Positions 1 through 11,334 are shown, numbered from the stretch's first letter. The stretch: 64,000 nt of DNA from Diphasiastrum complanatum (GCA_029204225.1 CM055104.1:41964233-42028232); one strand, 5' to 3'. Translations and numbers: made by a program. The notes: generated by a model not told the origin, from the letters alone.

Positions 1-1198
1 GAAATAGGAGTGACGTTCTTATGATCCGCCATTACTTATAACTGCCAGATATGGGCCCTGGATCAGGCTAGGAACGAAATAAAGTTGAATTTTGCCAAAT
101 GCATTGACTTCAAGCCAATATAATATTATACTTCAAAGAAATTTGCAGCTTGTAGCTATATAATATTATTGATAATCACGGATCATGCAAAAGTTATATT
201 ATATAATTCATCAACACCTGCAAATTCCTGCAAGCTCTTGCAGTGTGCATAGCGTAGCTCGACACTTTCCCCAAAACACCTTCCTAGAGTTTAAAGAATC
301 CTCACATAAACATTGAACAACTATGTTGTTGTTTGAACCAGGCAATTGACCAAATTCCAGCACAAAGTACAGAACAGACGATATTTTATACTTGAAACTT
401 GAAACATGCGAGCTACTTAGCTTTCAATGTCCAATTTCCATCTTCCAACTTCCCTAGTCTAGCTTCATGAACAAAGTCCAGAGTAAGATCGCTATAGAAT
501 TGCCAAGTTTAGGCAGGTTCCAGAATCCAGACACATACCAGACTCCAGACTCCAGTCCAGAGCAACAGTCAAGCATGCATAGTGCGCACACCCACTTGCA
601 GAATTGTCTGACACTGATCTCAACTTACAACGTCCATGTCCAGTCCGAATCCCAATCCAAGTTCCAAGTTTTGAGCATTGAATTAGAGCACCTTCATTGA
701 GAAGTGGCATCTATTCACTTCCTCCTTTTAACTTGGGCCTAGAGCCAGATTAATTATGTATAATCTCAAGCTAAAAACATCTATTAATTGTCTTATATGA
801 CATAAAAACCTAAAATTTAATATTTCATAGGCTCATAGAATGAATATAAGGGGATTTCTAGCACCAAGAGTCTCAAACTTCTCTCAAAGGGTGTTGGGAC
901 TTGAGGAGTTTTCCCAAGACATGCTTAAGTCTAACATTCATCAAGCAAGAATTTGCATAAAAGCTAACTTTGAAAAGGTAATCAATCTAACCATTAATCA
1001 TAGCTTAGGAAAAATGGAAATGTAACAACAAAGACAAGTCACTCGTGAATATTCCAAAACATAGTAGTTGTCGAACCAACGAAATGGCATAGCCGCCTGC
1101 CAAGCACCGAAGGTGCAAGCTCTTTGGCACTTGATACAAAAGGTTGAAGTAAGGGTCTTTCCACTTGGACTAGTCCCAAAGGCGAAACTTAATGGTAA
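1..1198. other. No recognisable gene
   Basis: I find no open frame here with recognisable motifs and no clear terminal repeats. The stretch around 510-560 repeats CCAGACTCCAGACTCCAG-like words, a minor low-complexity patch. It may be more decayed transposon sequence beyond the end of the coiled-coil ORF to its right. Confidence 0.5.
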
Positions 1199-1475
1199 TC
1201 ATCTCCAATGATCAATTTTATCAATTATAGAACGTGTTACATTCATACATGGACTGACTATTTTGGGGCCACCCACACATGGGCAAAGTGTTTGGGTTGT
1301 GTTGGTAGAGGGAGTCGAGATCTGGCGATCATTAGATTCTTGTTGAGTTGCCCGAGTTTGTGTCTGCAGAACTTTCCCTATAGCTCTACTATGATTCTGC
1401 ACACCCCTCTATCCACTGCTCGGGAAAACCGGCCAATGGTTTGGTCCCCGAAGTGGATGGATCTGTTTGTGTTGC

Positions 1476-2767
1476 CTATGGAACTGGTTGAACTTTTTCT
1501 ACTTCGGGGACTCCACCATGTTCCATGCCTGAATCCAAACATGTATCCAATCCTGTCATTTCCTGTTGTTGAGGCGAGAATTGTGGCATCAATGGAACGC
1601 TGATCTCAGTAGAATCCAAAAGCTGAGCAGCAGCCTTTTCATATTCACTAATGGTTGCTTTGGCCTTTGCCAACTCAGTTAAGGCCATACTCGTGAATCT
1701 GTCAAAGCGGCCTTGGAATCCTTGAAGGGAACTTTATAAGTTTCAACTTTACTAAACAAACACCCGATTTCCGTCGGAGTTACCGGATGATCAGGAATTT
1801 GCATCTGAAGATACGCATCACGCTCAAGGGTGGTCGCATCCAATTCACCTTGACGACGTGTGCGATCCTGTTCAACCATTTGCAGTTGACCCCGGAGCAA
1901 GTGCACTTGTTGTTTTGCATCCTGCAAGGCCTGGTCTACTTGGTCTTGGGCGGTTGTGAGTGCATTATGTAGTGTACTGTCTAGGCGATCAGTCGATTGT
2001 TGTGCCTTCTTCATCTCAGCTTCAGACTTGGCATCGTGTTGCTTGGCAATCTTCAACTCTTTGTCCAACTGGATGACTTTCTAGCTAATAAGTGTATTCT
2101 TTGAGCCCATATCTGATATGTGCTGCTCCATTTCTTTTTTATTATCCAGCATAGACTGGATCACTTGCGCAAAGCTCGAGACTAAACCTAGAGCATCACC
2201 AGAATCTAATGTCGTGGAGGTGGTAGCAGCAAGAGGACCTGGTGGTACTATCCTTGGTTGGCATGAAGCTTGTGCCCGTGGTTCTTTTTCTTCAAATATG
2301 TCTTCTTCCTCGTGGCCCTCAGGTACCGTGGAGTCGAACTGTTTTGGCGACTTGACAGCTTGCCCGACCCGAATTGTATCTGGCACTTGAGCTGCGACGA
2401 TTTCCTGTGGTTCCTCCTGAAAAGTGTCTTCAAAAATATTTTTCGAATCATGGACAGTCTTGAATCCTCTTCCGGGCGAATGGAGTTCAAAGGGCGCTGG
2501 ACTTTGGGGCATGACAAAAACTTCTGAGGCCCCAAGGGGGTCGGAATCATCGAACATGTCCATGAAATACTGGGTCTTTGGTGAAACAACTCTTGTTTGT
2601 GAGGTGGCATAGGCAGCTATGATTGGAATGGTAGATCCAATTGTCACAGACTGACCCTGTGAGGAAGCAGAGGCGAGGGATGCATCAGTGGTGGGGGGAA
2701 TAGGTAGTTCAGTGCAAATAGCAGCAGGGGGTGAAAGCGTACCTAAAGATGTCTGCCTAGTCGGGTG
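1476..2767 (-). pseudogene. Downstream part of a broken coiled-coil ORF, probably from a Ty3/gypsy element
   Basis: Read leftward from 2767 the frame is open to an in-frame TAG at 2081-2083. The same frame then resumes at once with an alpha-helical, Lys/Gln/Asp-rich coiled coil (about 2078-1740) before a shift near 1685 into another frame that keeps the same helical character to 1476. The first part is acidic and proline-rich with no enzyme motif. Its beginning lies at 7721-7575, on the far side of copia element A: deleting A and one 5-bp target copy joins the halves in frame. The position downstream of a broken reverse transcriptase suggests an extra ORF of the same gypsy element, but I know no family match. 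One nonsense and one frameshift make it a pseudogene. Confidence 0.5.
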
Positions 2768-2772
2768 GATAA
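2768..2772. repeat. Target-site duplication of copia A, left copy (GATAA)
   Basis: GATAA directly precedes the LTR end at 2773 and is repeated directly after the other LTR at 7575-7579. A perfect 5-bp duplication is the integration footprint of copia elements. Confidence 0.88.
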
Positions 2773-3420
2773 TGTGAAGGATTTCAGATCATTCAAGATC
2801 CAATCCATGTCCCAAATCTTTGGTTACAATAAGGAGCAAACCAACAATCATGCCCATGTAGAAAAATCAGCATCTACATACAAAATGAGATGCAAACTCT
2901 AAGAGATATCAATCAAACATGAACCAGAACATAAAATATGTTTGCAGTCCGTACAATTACAGTACCCTACTGTATTTCACACGTGTGGAACCGAAAATAG
3001 CAATAAATGAGCATTCTACACACAAGATTGCAAGATAACACCAAGATAGTGCACCAATGAGTAGTAGAACCCAAAGAGAACCATGTATAATGATGAAATG
3101 AGAGAGAGAGAAGAGAGAAGATGTGTCTCTCCACGAGTTACATTCTTTTATAGAGTTTCTAAACCCTATTTGGCCACTTGGCTTTCCCTCCAAAATGTAA
3201 ACCCTACTATTTTTGGGTCTAGATTCTATGTACCCAAAGTTCAAATCTCTCAAACTCGACTACCAACTTTCCCACACTTTCCAAAAGTGTTTATTGAATG
3301 TATTTTAAACTAATATAACTTCAAAAAGTTTATCTCTAAGTCTAAAATGAGTTTTGGCCTCTTATTGACAATTTACCAAAATGTGACTAAACTAGACTAA
3401 ACTAGTTGAAATCTCTCACA
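2773..3420 (-). repeat. 3' LTR of copia A
   Basis: It is a direct repeat of 6929-7574. On the minus strand it begins TGTGAGAG and ends CTTCACA. A TATA-like CTATAAAAG lies at 3145-3153. Confidence 0.92.
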
Positions 3421-3430
3421 CTCCCTCTTC
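3421..3430 (-). other. Polypurine tract of copia A
   Basis: GAAGAGGGAG on the minus strand immediately precedes the 3' LTR. This is the expected primer for plus-strand DNA synthesis. The same tract precedes the LTR of element B. Confidence 0.85.
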
Positions 3431-4140
3431 AACTAGTTTTGGCATAGTTTTGACAATAGAACTTTGATCCAACTTTAGAATGATCTCCATCCTAAGTATA
3501 GATCTTCTTTCTAAGGTTCTAAAGTATCTTTCATAATTGATATAGAGAATAGTGTCCAAATTGGATGCTTCACTATTTCTTACATCAATTTTGCACATCA
3601 AGATATAACTAGAACATGAAGAACCAAATAGAATGTGAATGAAATGATTCCTCCATGTCCTTTCTTGATATGTCTCCACCATAAAACTCCATGAATCAGC
3701 CTCCATCTCCATCTTGCCACAAGAAACCATCAAACCTTGGAGATCCATGAGTAGGTGAGTATATTAATCATGCAAATCCAGCACCACATGACTCCATAAA
3801 CCAAGTAGGTTGCACTAGTCCATCTTCAAGATCTACTTGACACAAGAAAATGACCATGAATTCACCAAAAATTGACAATCTCCAAGTATTGGCACCAAGT
3901 AGCTCAACACTTGAGAACTTGATCATGGATGAGTGATATAATGAGCCTCCATTAGCCTCATTTCCATCAGCAAAACCAGCCAAGAATGCTAGTACAACTC
4001 CAACAATAAGATATTGCAAGACAATGTAGCTAGTATGTCCATATCTTGACAATTTGCACACATCCACATGAAATAGCTCAAACATGAGATAGAACAAGTA
4101 AAGTAAACTTGAACAACACTTCTTTGCTGCTCCTTTGACC
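3431..4140 (-). other. Conserved 3' module shared by copia elements A, B and C
   Basis: Between the deleted pol and the 3' LTR lies a stretch with clear relatives at 12170-12650 (B, plus strand) and 35400-36100 (C, minus strand). In translation all three keep a hydrophobic segment with words such as LSRYG and TSYIVL, and a segment rich in W, E and M nearer the LTR. Frames are not consistently open, so conservation may be at the RNA or DNA level rather than in protein. A long open frame (582 codons, 5516-3768) crosses this part in A, but its first 150 codons run out of frame with gag-pol remnants, so I do not call it a gene. Confidence 0.55.
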
Positions 4141-5562
4141 TTACTTGAGTCTTCAATAAGCTGCAAAAATAGATCTATAACATCTTTGCCAAATAACCTT
4201 CCTTTGATGCTCTTGACTAGCTCCAAATTGCCACCTTTCCTTTTGTGTTGTTGAAGCCCTTTGAGACCAACCTCTTGATCTTCCTCTTGATCATCAAAGT
4301 CATTGAACAAACTTTGTTTTCCAGATCCATTACTTGCTTTTCCATTATGAAAACCATGAGAACCAATATCCACTTGCATAGCATCATCTACACAAGAAAA
4401 TTCTTCAAAACATGTGAATAAAGCAAAGTGTGTCGCTTCCACTTGCTTACCTTTCTCTTGATCATCAAAGATATCAAAGATATGGATATCTTCAGACCTG
4501 AACCTCTGAAAATACTCCCTCTCAAACATATGATCTAGATCCAACAAGATCTCATCAATGCTTGATCTCAAATTTCCACAAAGGTTAGTGAGAACAATGT
4601 CACCATCATAAATCAAAAGATAGATTCCAAACTTTCCATCCAACATGAAGTAGAGTAGGTGAAGATGAGTATCAAACCTAAGAAATCCAGCCCTCTTGAG
4701 TTCATACAAAACCTCAATAAGCTCACCAATGAGATCTCCCTTGTCTTGAAGAAATTGCCTCTCGATTTGTTCCACGTAGTCTTCTCCAACCAACCTTTTG
4801 CCATCTCGATCATGAGTGATCAATTCACAATCATAGAATCCTTTGAGTTGATGAAGAGATGTGAGATCCATGCCTTGGATCTTCCCAAGAACCAATCTTC
4901 CATTGCTCTTTCCTTCATAAGACTCCCTCTTAATGATTGCATCATAAGAAGTAGAAACCTCAAAAACATTAGAAGCCATGAAAAATATGATTAGTACCTT
5001 CAACATAAGGATGATTGAAGTACTCTCTTTTTTCAAACAAGAACTTCTACTCAATGTTTTAGGTAATGAATCATATGACAATGATTCTTCCTCAATATCA
5101 TTCACAATGACATCATTCAAAGTACATCCTAATATCTTCCAAGGAAGAACCTTCACCTCCATTGATGAAGTTAGCTCTTTCCTTACCTTTTGCATGCTTG
5201 CACTTGCCATGAAGAACCATTGAATCACCATCATTATCCTCAAGACTAGCCAAGTTAGCACAAAGATGAACATCTCCAAGAAGCATATTAGATCTTGACC
5301 TAGATCTAGCATAAGGAAGCTTGTTAGACTTTGCATAAGATCCACCAATCTTATTGATGCTAAAAGATAACTTTGGAAAGTTGAGACCAATCTCTTTTTC
5401 CATTCCATCCTTTTTGTTAGCCATAACAAAAGCATCAAGCTTGAAAAGTCTACCTTGTCTATTGCCCCTAGCAACCAAGATTTCTTCCTTTGTAATGAAA
5501 CAAGCATCACCACCAAACTTTACCATGTATCCTTTCTTTATCATTTGACCAACTTCAAACAT
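4141..5562 (-). pseudogene. Degenerate pol region of copia A with pre-integrase remnant
   Basis: The frame 5562-5113 contains a GAG-pre-integrase-like stretch (a G-Y-x-V-x-F start, a cysteine, then GRLFKLD) typical of the start of copia integrase polyprotein. Further left, a stretch reading VEATHFALFTCFEEFSCV matches the linker that lies between integrase and reverse transcriptase in copia, and can be compared with element E at 33235-33582. The integrase core, reverse transcriptase and RNase H are absent, so this is a collapsed pol rather than a protein gene. Confidence 0.6.
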
Positions 5563-6327
5563 TCATTTGCAAAATGCCCTTTGATTCCACAATAAAAGCA
5601 TTTCAACTTAGACTTATCTTTCTTTTTTCCAAAAGAAGAAGTCTCACATTGATCTTGCCCTTTAGACCACTTGCCTTTGCCTTTGCCCTTGAACTTGCCT
5701 TTGATGAACATAGCATCCTCTTCATAATGAGATGTCGATGTAGATCCACCTCCTCTTGATTGAATCCTATACTCCTCATTCACCAAGATCTCTTGCAAAT
5801 CCACAATACTTGGCAAAGTCTTTTGAATAGCAAAACTTTGAACAAGATTAGCATGATCATCCAACAAGCCATTAAGTATAACTTGAACAAGCTCTACCTC
5901 CTTAATGCTTTAATCAATACATGCTAACTCATCATTGAATGCCTTAACCCTCAAAACAAAAGCATGAGTACTCTCTTCCTTCTTTTGCAAACTTTGAAAG
6001 ATTTGTCTCCTAAGAGTAAGCACTCTTGATGTAGACTTGGATTCATAAAGCTTCTTCAAAGCTTCCCAAGCCTCCAAAGATGATGTGCACTTACCAACTT
6101 CCTTGAGAAGTTCATTGGTAACATTCATCTTGATCATGTGTAGAGCTTTCTTTGCTCTCTTGTCATACCTCACTTGATCTTGTTGAGTCGCTGGTCTCTC
6201 CTCCAAACCTACAACAATCTCCATCAACTCACTCCAATAAGGACTCCATCCTCACCTTCCAAGTAGAATAGTTGATTGAGGTAAGCCTATCATTGCTCTC
6301 CAACATAAATCCACCACTTGTAGCCAT
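5541..6327 (-). pseudogene. gag: gag of copia A (UBN2-type with zinc knuckle), frameshifted
   Basis: The start codon at 6327 opens a gag N-terminus containing the STWKVRMESLL segment. A one-base shift near 6237 moves it into the frame 6227-5910, which holds the UBN2-like helical region of Ty1/copia gag (RRIFQSL-type core, here LTLRRQIFQSLQKK). A further break near 5905 leads to the frame 5867-5541 with a basic GKGKGK stretch and a CX2CX4HX4C knuckle (CFYCGIKGHFANEC) near 5595. Gag packages the element RNA. With at least two breaks it is unlikely to be functional. Element C has a closely similar gag at 36382-36951. Confidence 0.8.
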
Positions 6328-6916
6328 GTTGAAGTGACCTGATCTTCTCTTTCAACCTGTTCCAATGCACAAAGCACTCTCTTGAATGTCAAAAAATGAA
6401 CTCAAGAAGAAATCACAAAGATATGGAACCTCTCAAATCTCTTCTAGCACTTCTAACTAGAAAATCAACACATAGAATAGTGAAATCTTGATCAACCTAT
6501 GATCTATCCTCAATCTAATGATTCTTGCCACTTCCTAAGATTGAAACACACTCAAATGAAGTTCAGTAACCTCACAAACTAGAGATCCAATCAAAATTAG
6601 GGTTTTGACAAAATAACAAAAAATTGAACATCTCAAATTCTACATGCAATTTCTAGAAACTTGGTATATCTTCTTGTAGACTCCAATGAGACCTTCCTAA
6701 TGCACCAAATATCATCTAAATCCAGTAAACCAAGTGTGAAATCGGAATTGATCAAGTATATAACCCTATATTGAGTTTTGACCTACAAAAGATCAATTCT
6801 ACACATGCAAAAATGTTGATTTTTGAGTAGAGATCAATCTAGCATGCTCTAGCATTGGTAACTCCTCCAAATCCTTGCTAAATATGGCTGATCCTTTCAT
6901 AACCTGAAACACAAGA

Positions 6917-6928
6917 GCTCTGATACCA
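6917..6928 (-). other. Primer-binding site of copia A (initiator Met tRNA)
   Basis: TGGTATCAGAGC on the minus strand directly abuts the LTR end at 6929. It is the standard complement to the 3' end of plant initiator tRNA-Met and fixes the element's orientation. Confidence 0.93.
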
Positions 6929-7574
6929 TGTGAAGGATTTAAGATCATTCAAGATCCAATCCATGTCCCAAATCTTTGGTTACAATAAGGAGCAAACCAA
7001 CAATCATGCCCACGTAGAAAAATCAGCATCTACATACAAAATGAGATGCAAACTCTAAGAGATATTCATAAAACATGAACCAAAACATAAAATATGTTTG
7101 CTGTCCGTACAATTACAGTACCCTATTGTATTTCACACGTGTGGAACCAAAAATAGCAATAAATGAGCATTCTACACACAAGATTGCAAGATAACACCAA
7201 GATAGTGCACCAATGAGTAGTAGAACCCAAAGAGGACCATGTATAATGATGAAATGAGAGAGAGAAGAGAGAAGATGTGTCTCTCCACGAGTTACATCCT
7301 TTTATAGAGTTTCCAAGCCCTATTTGGCCACTTGGCTTTCCCTCCAAAATGTAAACCCTACTATTTTCGGGTCTAGATTCAATGTACCCAAAGTTCAAAT
7401 CTCTCAAACTCGACTACCAACTTTCCCACACTTTCCAAAAGTGTTTATTGAATGTATTTTAAACTAACATAACTTCAAAAAGTTTATCTCTAAGTCTAAA
7501 ATGAGTTTTGGCCTCTTATTGACAATTTACCAAAATGTGACTGAACTAGACTAAACTAGTTGAAATCTCTCACA
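6929..7574 (-). repeat. 5' LTR of copia A, with promoter
   Basis: It matches 2773-3420 almost base for base. A TATA-like CTATAAAAG on the minus strand at 7307-7299 would drive transcription of the element. Confidence 0.92.
7299..7307 (-). promoter_or_regulatory. TATA box in the 5' LTR of copia A
   Basis: CTATAAAAG on the minus strand, about 270 bp inside the LTR, followed by a pyrimidine-rich CTCTCTTC stretch. This is a typical U3/R layout. Confidence 0.6.
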
Positions 7575-7579
7575 GATAA
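7575..7579. repeat. Target-site duplication of copia A, right copy (GATAA)
   Basis: Identical to the left copy at 2768-2772. Confidence 0.88.
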
Positions 7580-7721
7580 TGTTAGTGCACCAGGATGATG
7601 GGAAACCGGAAAAAACTACAGAATCAAGAAGGGTGGCTATAGTAGGAGTGAGTAAGTTAGAGGCATGGGAAAAGAGTTCAAACTCAAGGTCTTCAATATC
7701 TCTGGCCTTGTGGAACTTCAT
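7575..7721 (-). pseudogene. First 49 codons of the coiled-coil ORF split by copia A
   Basis: An ATG at 7721, directly after a TAG in the same frame, opens a frame that runs uninterrupted to the element A insertion point. Continuing at 2767, after removal of A and one GATAA, gives 229 further codons to the TAG at 2081. The first residues are charged and helical (ARDIEDLEFEL), followed by a hydrophobic run. No domain is recognised. Confidence 0.5.
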
Positions 7722-8640
7722 CTTCTAACGCCTCAATTGTCCAAATAGGAACAATAGTCAGTTTGTATATAGGTCTTGCAAGATCTGCAAAAAAGATAAT
7801 AAAAATTCAATAATAATTCGCATGACCCATAAAGACATAAACTCCACGAATTCTTGTTGGCGGTGGTAATTCCACGATGACTTTTATTTTTGAATAATCT
7901 GTTGCAATGCCATGTCCTAATATCACATGTCCCAAAACAACTCCGTGAGAAACCCAAATCTAACACTTTTCTGGATTTAAGAAAATTTGGTACTTACGAC
8001 AACGTTCAAAAACTTTTTTCAATCGATCCAGATGGTCTGTATCCGTGCTATAAACTCTGAGGTCATCCAAGTATATTTCAAAAAAATTCTGTGGATAATC
8101 TTTAAAAGCAAACTGCATTACTCTTTGAAACAAACTTGGTGCATTACATAGTCCAAAAGGCATTACTATATAAGCATAGGTCCCCCATTCTGTTGCAAAA
8201 GCTGTTTTGTGGTAATCTGTAGGTGCAATCTTGACCCGGTTGTATCCACTGAATCCATCCAGAAAACTATAAGCTTCTGCTCTAGCAAGGCGATCCAAAA
8301 TGCTTTCAGTAAAAGGTAACAGGAAGTGATTCTTTCTCGTTACTTTGTTCACGGCCTTGAGATTCACACAAATTCTCAATTTCCCATTCTTCTTAGGAAC
8401 AATGACAATTGTTGAAACCCATTCAGTGTGCTCGATCTCATAAATGAAATCGGTTTCAAGCAATCTCTGTAACTCTTTCTTTATCAAATCTGTAACATTA
8501 GGATTACAGCGATAGAATCTTGTGACCTTCTTTCAATTCTAACACTTGTTCTTCAAGTTCACGATGTGCTTTTGGTAACATGATAACCACATCATCCAGA
8601 GTTTAGCGTTTGAAATGATAAAATTCCAGCAAGTTCACAT
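7722..8640 (-). pseudogene. pol: Ty3/gypsy reverse transcriptase fragment
   Basis: The frame 8487-7960 (starting upstream near 8520) encodes a gypsy reverse transcriptase. It has a WVSTIVIVPKKNGKLRIC stretch, an FLDGFSGYN stretch, a TAFATEWGTYAYIVMPFGLCNAP block, and the catalytic box YLDD where gypsy enzymes usually carry Y-I/L/M-DD. A stop after NPEKC is followed in the same frame by GHVILGHGIATDYSKIKVI and an RGVYVFMGHA connection segment with another stop, ending near 7740. RNase H and integrase are missing. Upstream sequence (8640-8520) contains a DDVVIMLPKAHR segment that continues from the other side of the solo LTR. It belongs with the tRNA-Asp-primed element ending at 11352. Confidence 0.85.
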
Positions 8641-9349
8641 GTGTGTGATCCTCAAGTGTGAATGATCTTGTTAAGCTTTGTGTTTAGCACATAAATTGAT
8701 TCTAGATTGAATATCGAGATCTAGTACAAGAACTTATGGCAAGAACTTATGGACAAAGCACAATCTAGCATGCTAATAGTCAAAGAATGATTGCATTGAA
8801 AATCAAAATAGAAGAAGTACTTAATGCATTAGCATAATCCTCTACTCGAGTTAGAGAGAGAAAGAGAGAGAAAAATCAAGCAAACAATAGTATAGATCCA
8901 AATTGACATGGAATAGCTTCAAAGCTCTGTTCTTCATCAAAATTTATGAGAGAGCCTACACATGTTTATGGAGATTGGAGTAGCTCGAGGTAGAACCATC
9001 TCTCTCCTACTTTCATCCACATCTAAAAGGGAAAACTAGCAAACTAGTGACATTTGTCACTTTACATGCATGCATTTCTACCTACTTTTACCAAGTGTCA
9101 AATTCTAAACTAGAATTGCCCAAATCACCATGCATGTGTCCAATTCACTTTGTGCATGCCTTGCATGTCACTATGGAATACTTACAATCATTGCATGTGA
9201 TGTGCCACGAGTTTCTACAAGCCCATAATTGGCATTTCTATGTCTACATTCTATATGCATGTTGTATATGACCAACTAGTCTCAAGAAACCATGTAGCCC
9301 GAGTTTCGTCTAGGCCAAATTTGGCATTTACAATATGAAACATTACATA
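8641..9349 (-). mobile_element. Probable solo LTR inserted in the gypsy ORF
   Basis: The segment is flanked by the 5-bp direct repeat CACAT (8636-8640 and 9350-9354). It lacks coding sequence, has near-terminal TG...CA ends (about 8644 and 9347) and a CT-rich tract (GAGAGAGAAAGAGAGAG on the plus strand near 8855). Gypsy-like coding continues on both sides (SILTLDFGKVF on the right, LLEFYHFKR on the left). The exact ends are uncertain by 2-3 bases and no second copy is present in the window, so this is an inference from structure. Confidence 0.5.
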
Positions 9350-9354
9350 CACAT

Positions 9355-10372
9355 AGAAAAAACTTTGCCAAAGTCTAAAGTCAAGATAGATGATTTTTCA
9401 TTTTTCAACATGAAATGCTCTGGCATATCATGCTGGACTTCCTCTGATTGTTCTTTGTCAAAAGGATTAGTCTTGGATCTTCGCTTAGCTTTCTTAGCAG
9501 AAATTGATCATGTTGGCGATGTCTTCTGAGAAGATGGATTCTTCTTTGAAGGTGAAGGCTTCATATTCCTAGATGGTGATGTCTTGCGAGAGTTTGATTT
9601 GAAGAATCATCCTTGACTTTCCCTTTGCCTTTATCCAATAAGGGTGGCACATTCTTCGAATCAATCTTTTGAGGTGGATTTTCCCATTTCAGAACCGTAT
9701 TATCATGTTGCTTAGCTTGTTTCTTCGTCATTGATCCTGTGATCTTCTCTTCCTTCAATATAACTACTTTTGGTGGTTTTCTTTTTGGTTCATTGGGAAT
9801 ATCACGTACTCCAAATCTGGTAGGATCCATGTGATTTAGAGCCTGCTCATCAGTAAGTTCTACATTGTAATCATAAGTCAAGGCATGACTCATATGAATA
9901 AGCTCATTGTCGATTGGATCTGGTATGGGTTCCGTTGATATCCAAGCTACATTCGGCACATTCAAAGGAAAAGTGATCGGCGTATCCAAAGTTCGATCCA
10001 ATAATGAAATCTCGCTCAAGTTGTATTGATTATCTTGTTGACACATATAGCCTGCTGTACAATCAATTGTTGCAAGAGCTTGATTCCAATTGACAGTATC
10101 AGTTTGAGAGTCATAATGTACTCCCCAGTTTTTGACTGGTCGGTCACAGGTATAATCCGTTGTTAATGAATCATCATCCTCTTTTTAACAGATTTGACCA
10201 AAAATTTGACAGAGACTTGATTTGGAAAATCAAAATTTAAAAATAGTATTGGCGAAGATTTCCTAGACGAAGGTTGACTCGGCGAAGGTTCAACAATGTT
10301 ATTTTTGATAAAAACTCTCTGATCAGGTTTTTCTGACAAATGTAATGGAAATAACCTTTGTCGAACTCTCAA
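9355..10372 (-). pseudogene. Gypsy gag-pol-like ORF fragments upstream of the reverse transcriptase
   Basis: Frame 10372-10163 passes by a probable one-base shift near 10180 into a frame open from about 10177 to 9561, then shifts again and continues to 9355. The protein is hydrophilic with Pro- and Lys-rich stretches (PKRKPPKVV, KGKGKVKDD) and no zinc knuckle or protease triad that I can see. The frame 9560-9355 is Ser/Pro/Lys-rich. Position and orientation assign it to the tRNA-Asp-primed gypsy element. Lack of family motifs keeps the identity tentative. Confidence 0.5.
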
Positions 10373-11334
10373 ACAGAGAATCTGACTCAGATAAATCTAG
10401 GGTAGAACTGGCAAAGGTTCCTAGCACATAGAAGTACAATTTATGTAGTTTGACAAGGGTAAAAATAGAGATTTTTGTGATCTTGACAATATCAACGTTT
10501 GTCTAACTTCAAAGATGTCAATTTACTATAAATAAAATCCTCAGAAGTTTTAACGAAGGTTTTGGCGAAGGTTACAAATGTAATATTGTTGTTTTTGCAA
10601 AAAAAAAAAAAAGGCTTTTTTGACAAAAATGGAACAATATGACATGTGGCCTCTACTTGTCACTGATGAACTAAAATAGTAAATCGGACTGACACAGACT
10701 TTGGCGAAGGTTCTTTCTGGAAATTAAAAATTTTTGTGACAAAAAAAAAGGTGTTAAGATCTCACAAAATTTTACATATTTCTAGATGAACAGTCACTTT
10801 GAACTTCTATTTTTAGAATTAATGTTGGCCGACCTGGCAGTAGATAGATCTGAATCACACCTATGCACAGTGAATCGGACGAATGTTCTCTTTTTGTATT
10901 GGGTGTTTTTTGATGTTTTCTGATGGTTTTTCTGATGTTTCTGGAAATCTGCTGGGAAGGAATGTTTACCCTTCAAAGTGAAGGTTTTGTGATCAAAAAC
11001 AAAGGTGCCTACAACTCGGTGAACATCTCCTGAAAGAGGGTGAAAAGTTATCAGCTCTGATGACGATTTTTGCCTCCTTTTGACCAAGATCTGGCATATT
11101 TGATCAATTTTTGTTGTTTTTTCTGATTTCTAAGATCCAGATGGATCTTAAGAATGGCAATCTGAGTAGCTTCCCCTTCTCAATAAGCAGATTAGATTTC
11201 AGACAAGCAAATCAGGCAAAATCACTTCCAAACTAACCCTAAATGTAGTTTTAACACTATTCATGCCACGACAAGATGCCTAATGCAAGCCAACCATCCA
11301 ACAAACATGCTGCAGACTAAAAAATTGGCGTAGC
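10373..11334 (-). other. Leader of the gypsy element, no clear gene
   Basis: This lies between the primer site and the first recognisable ORF. It is AT-rich with poly-A/T runs (10601, 10741). The word GGCGAAGGTT recurs (about 10272, 10572 and 10702, with variants), giving a weak dispersed repeat. A 97-codon frame at 11087-10794 is basic and unrecognised, and could be an eroded gag piece. Confidence 0.4.

Larger units (their letters stand above)
2773..7574 (-). mobile_element. Ty1/copia element A, structurally complete but non-autonomous
   Basis: It has two LTRs of 648 and 646 bp, each starting TGTGAGAG and ending CTTCACA on the minus strand, an initiator-Met primer site abutting the right LTR, a polypurine tract abutting the left LTR, and 5-bp GATAA duplications. 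The interior (about 3.5 kb) encodes a broken gag and a scrap of pre-integrase. It has no integrase DDE motif, no YVDD reverse transcriptase and no RNase H. The LTRs are close to identical, with few differences and one 2-bp length change, so insertion looks fairly recent. It must have been moved by a relative's enzymes, which makes it a LARD-like or TR-GAG-like derivative. Related copies are B and C in this window. Confidence 0.92.

Noticed and set aside
3768-5516. 582-codon open frame in copia A
   Set aside because: It runs out of frame with the recognisable pre-integrase sequence and crosses the conserved 3' module. Length alone does not support a protein.
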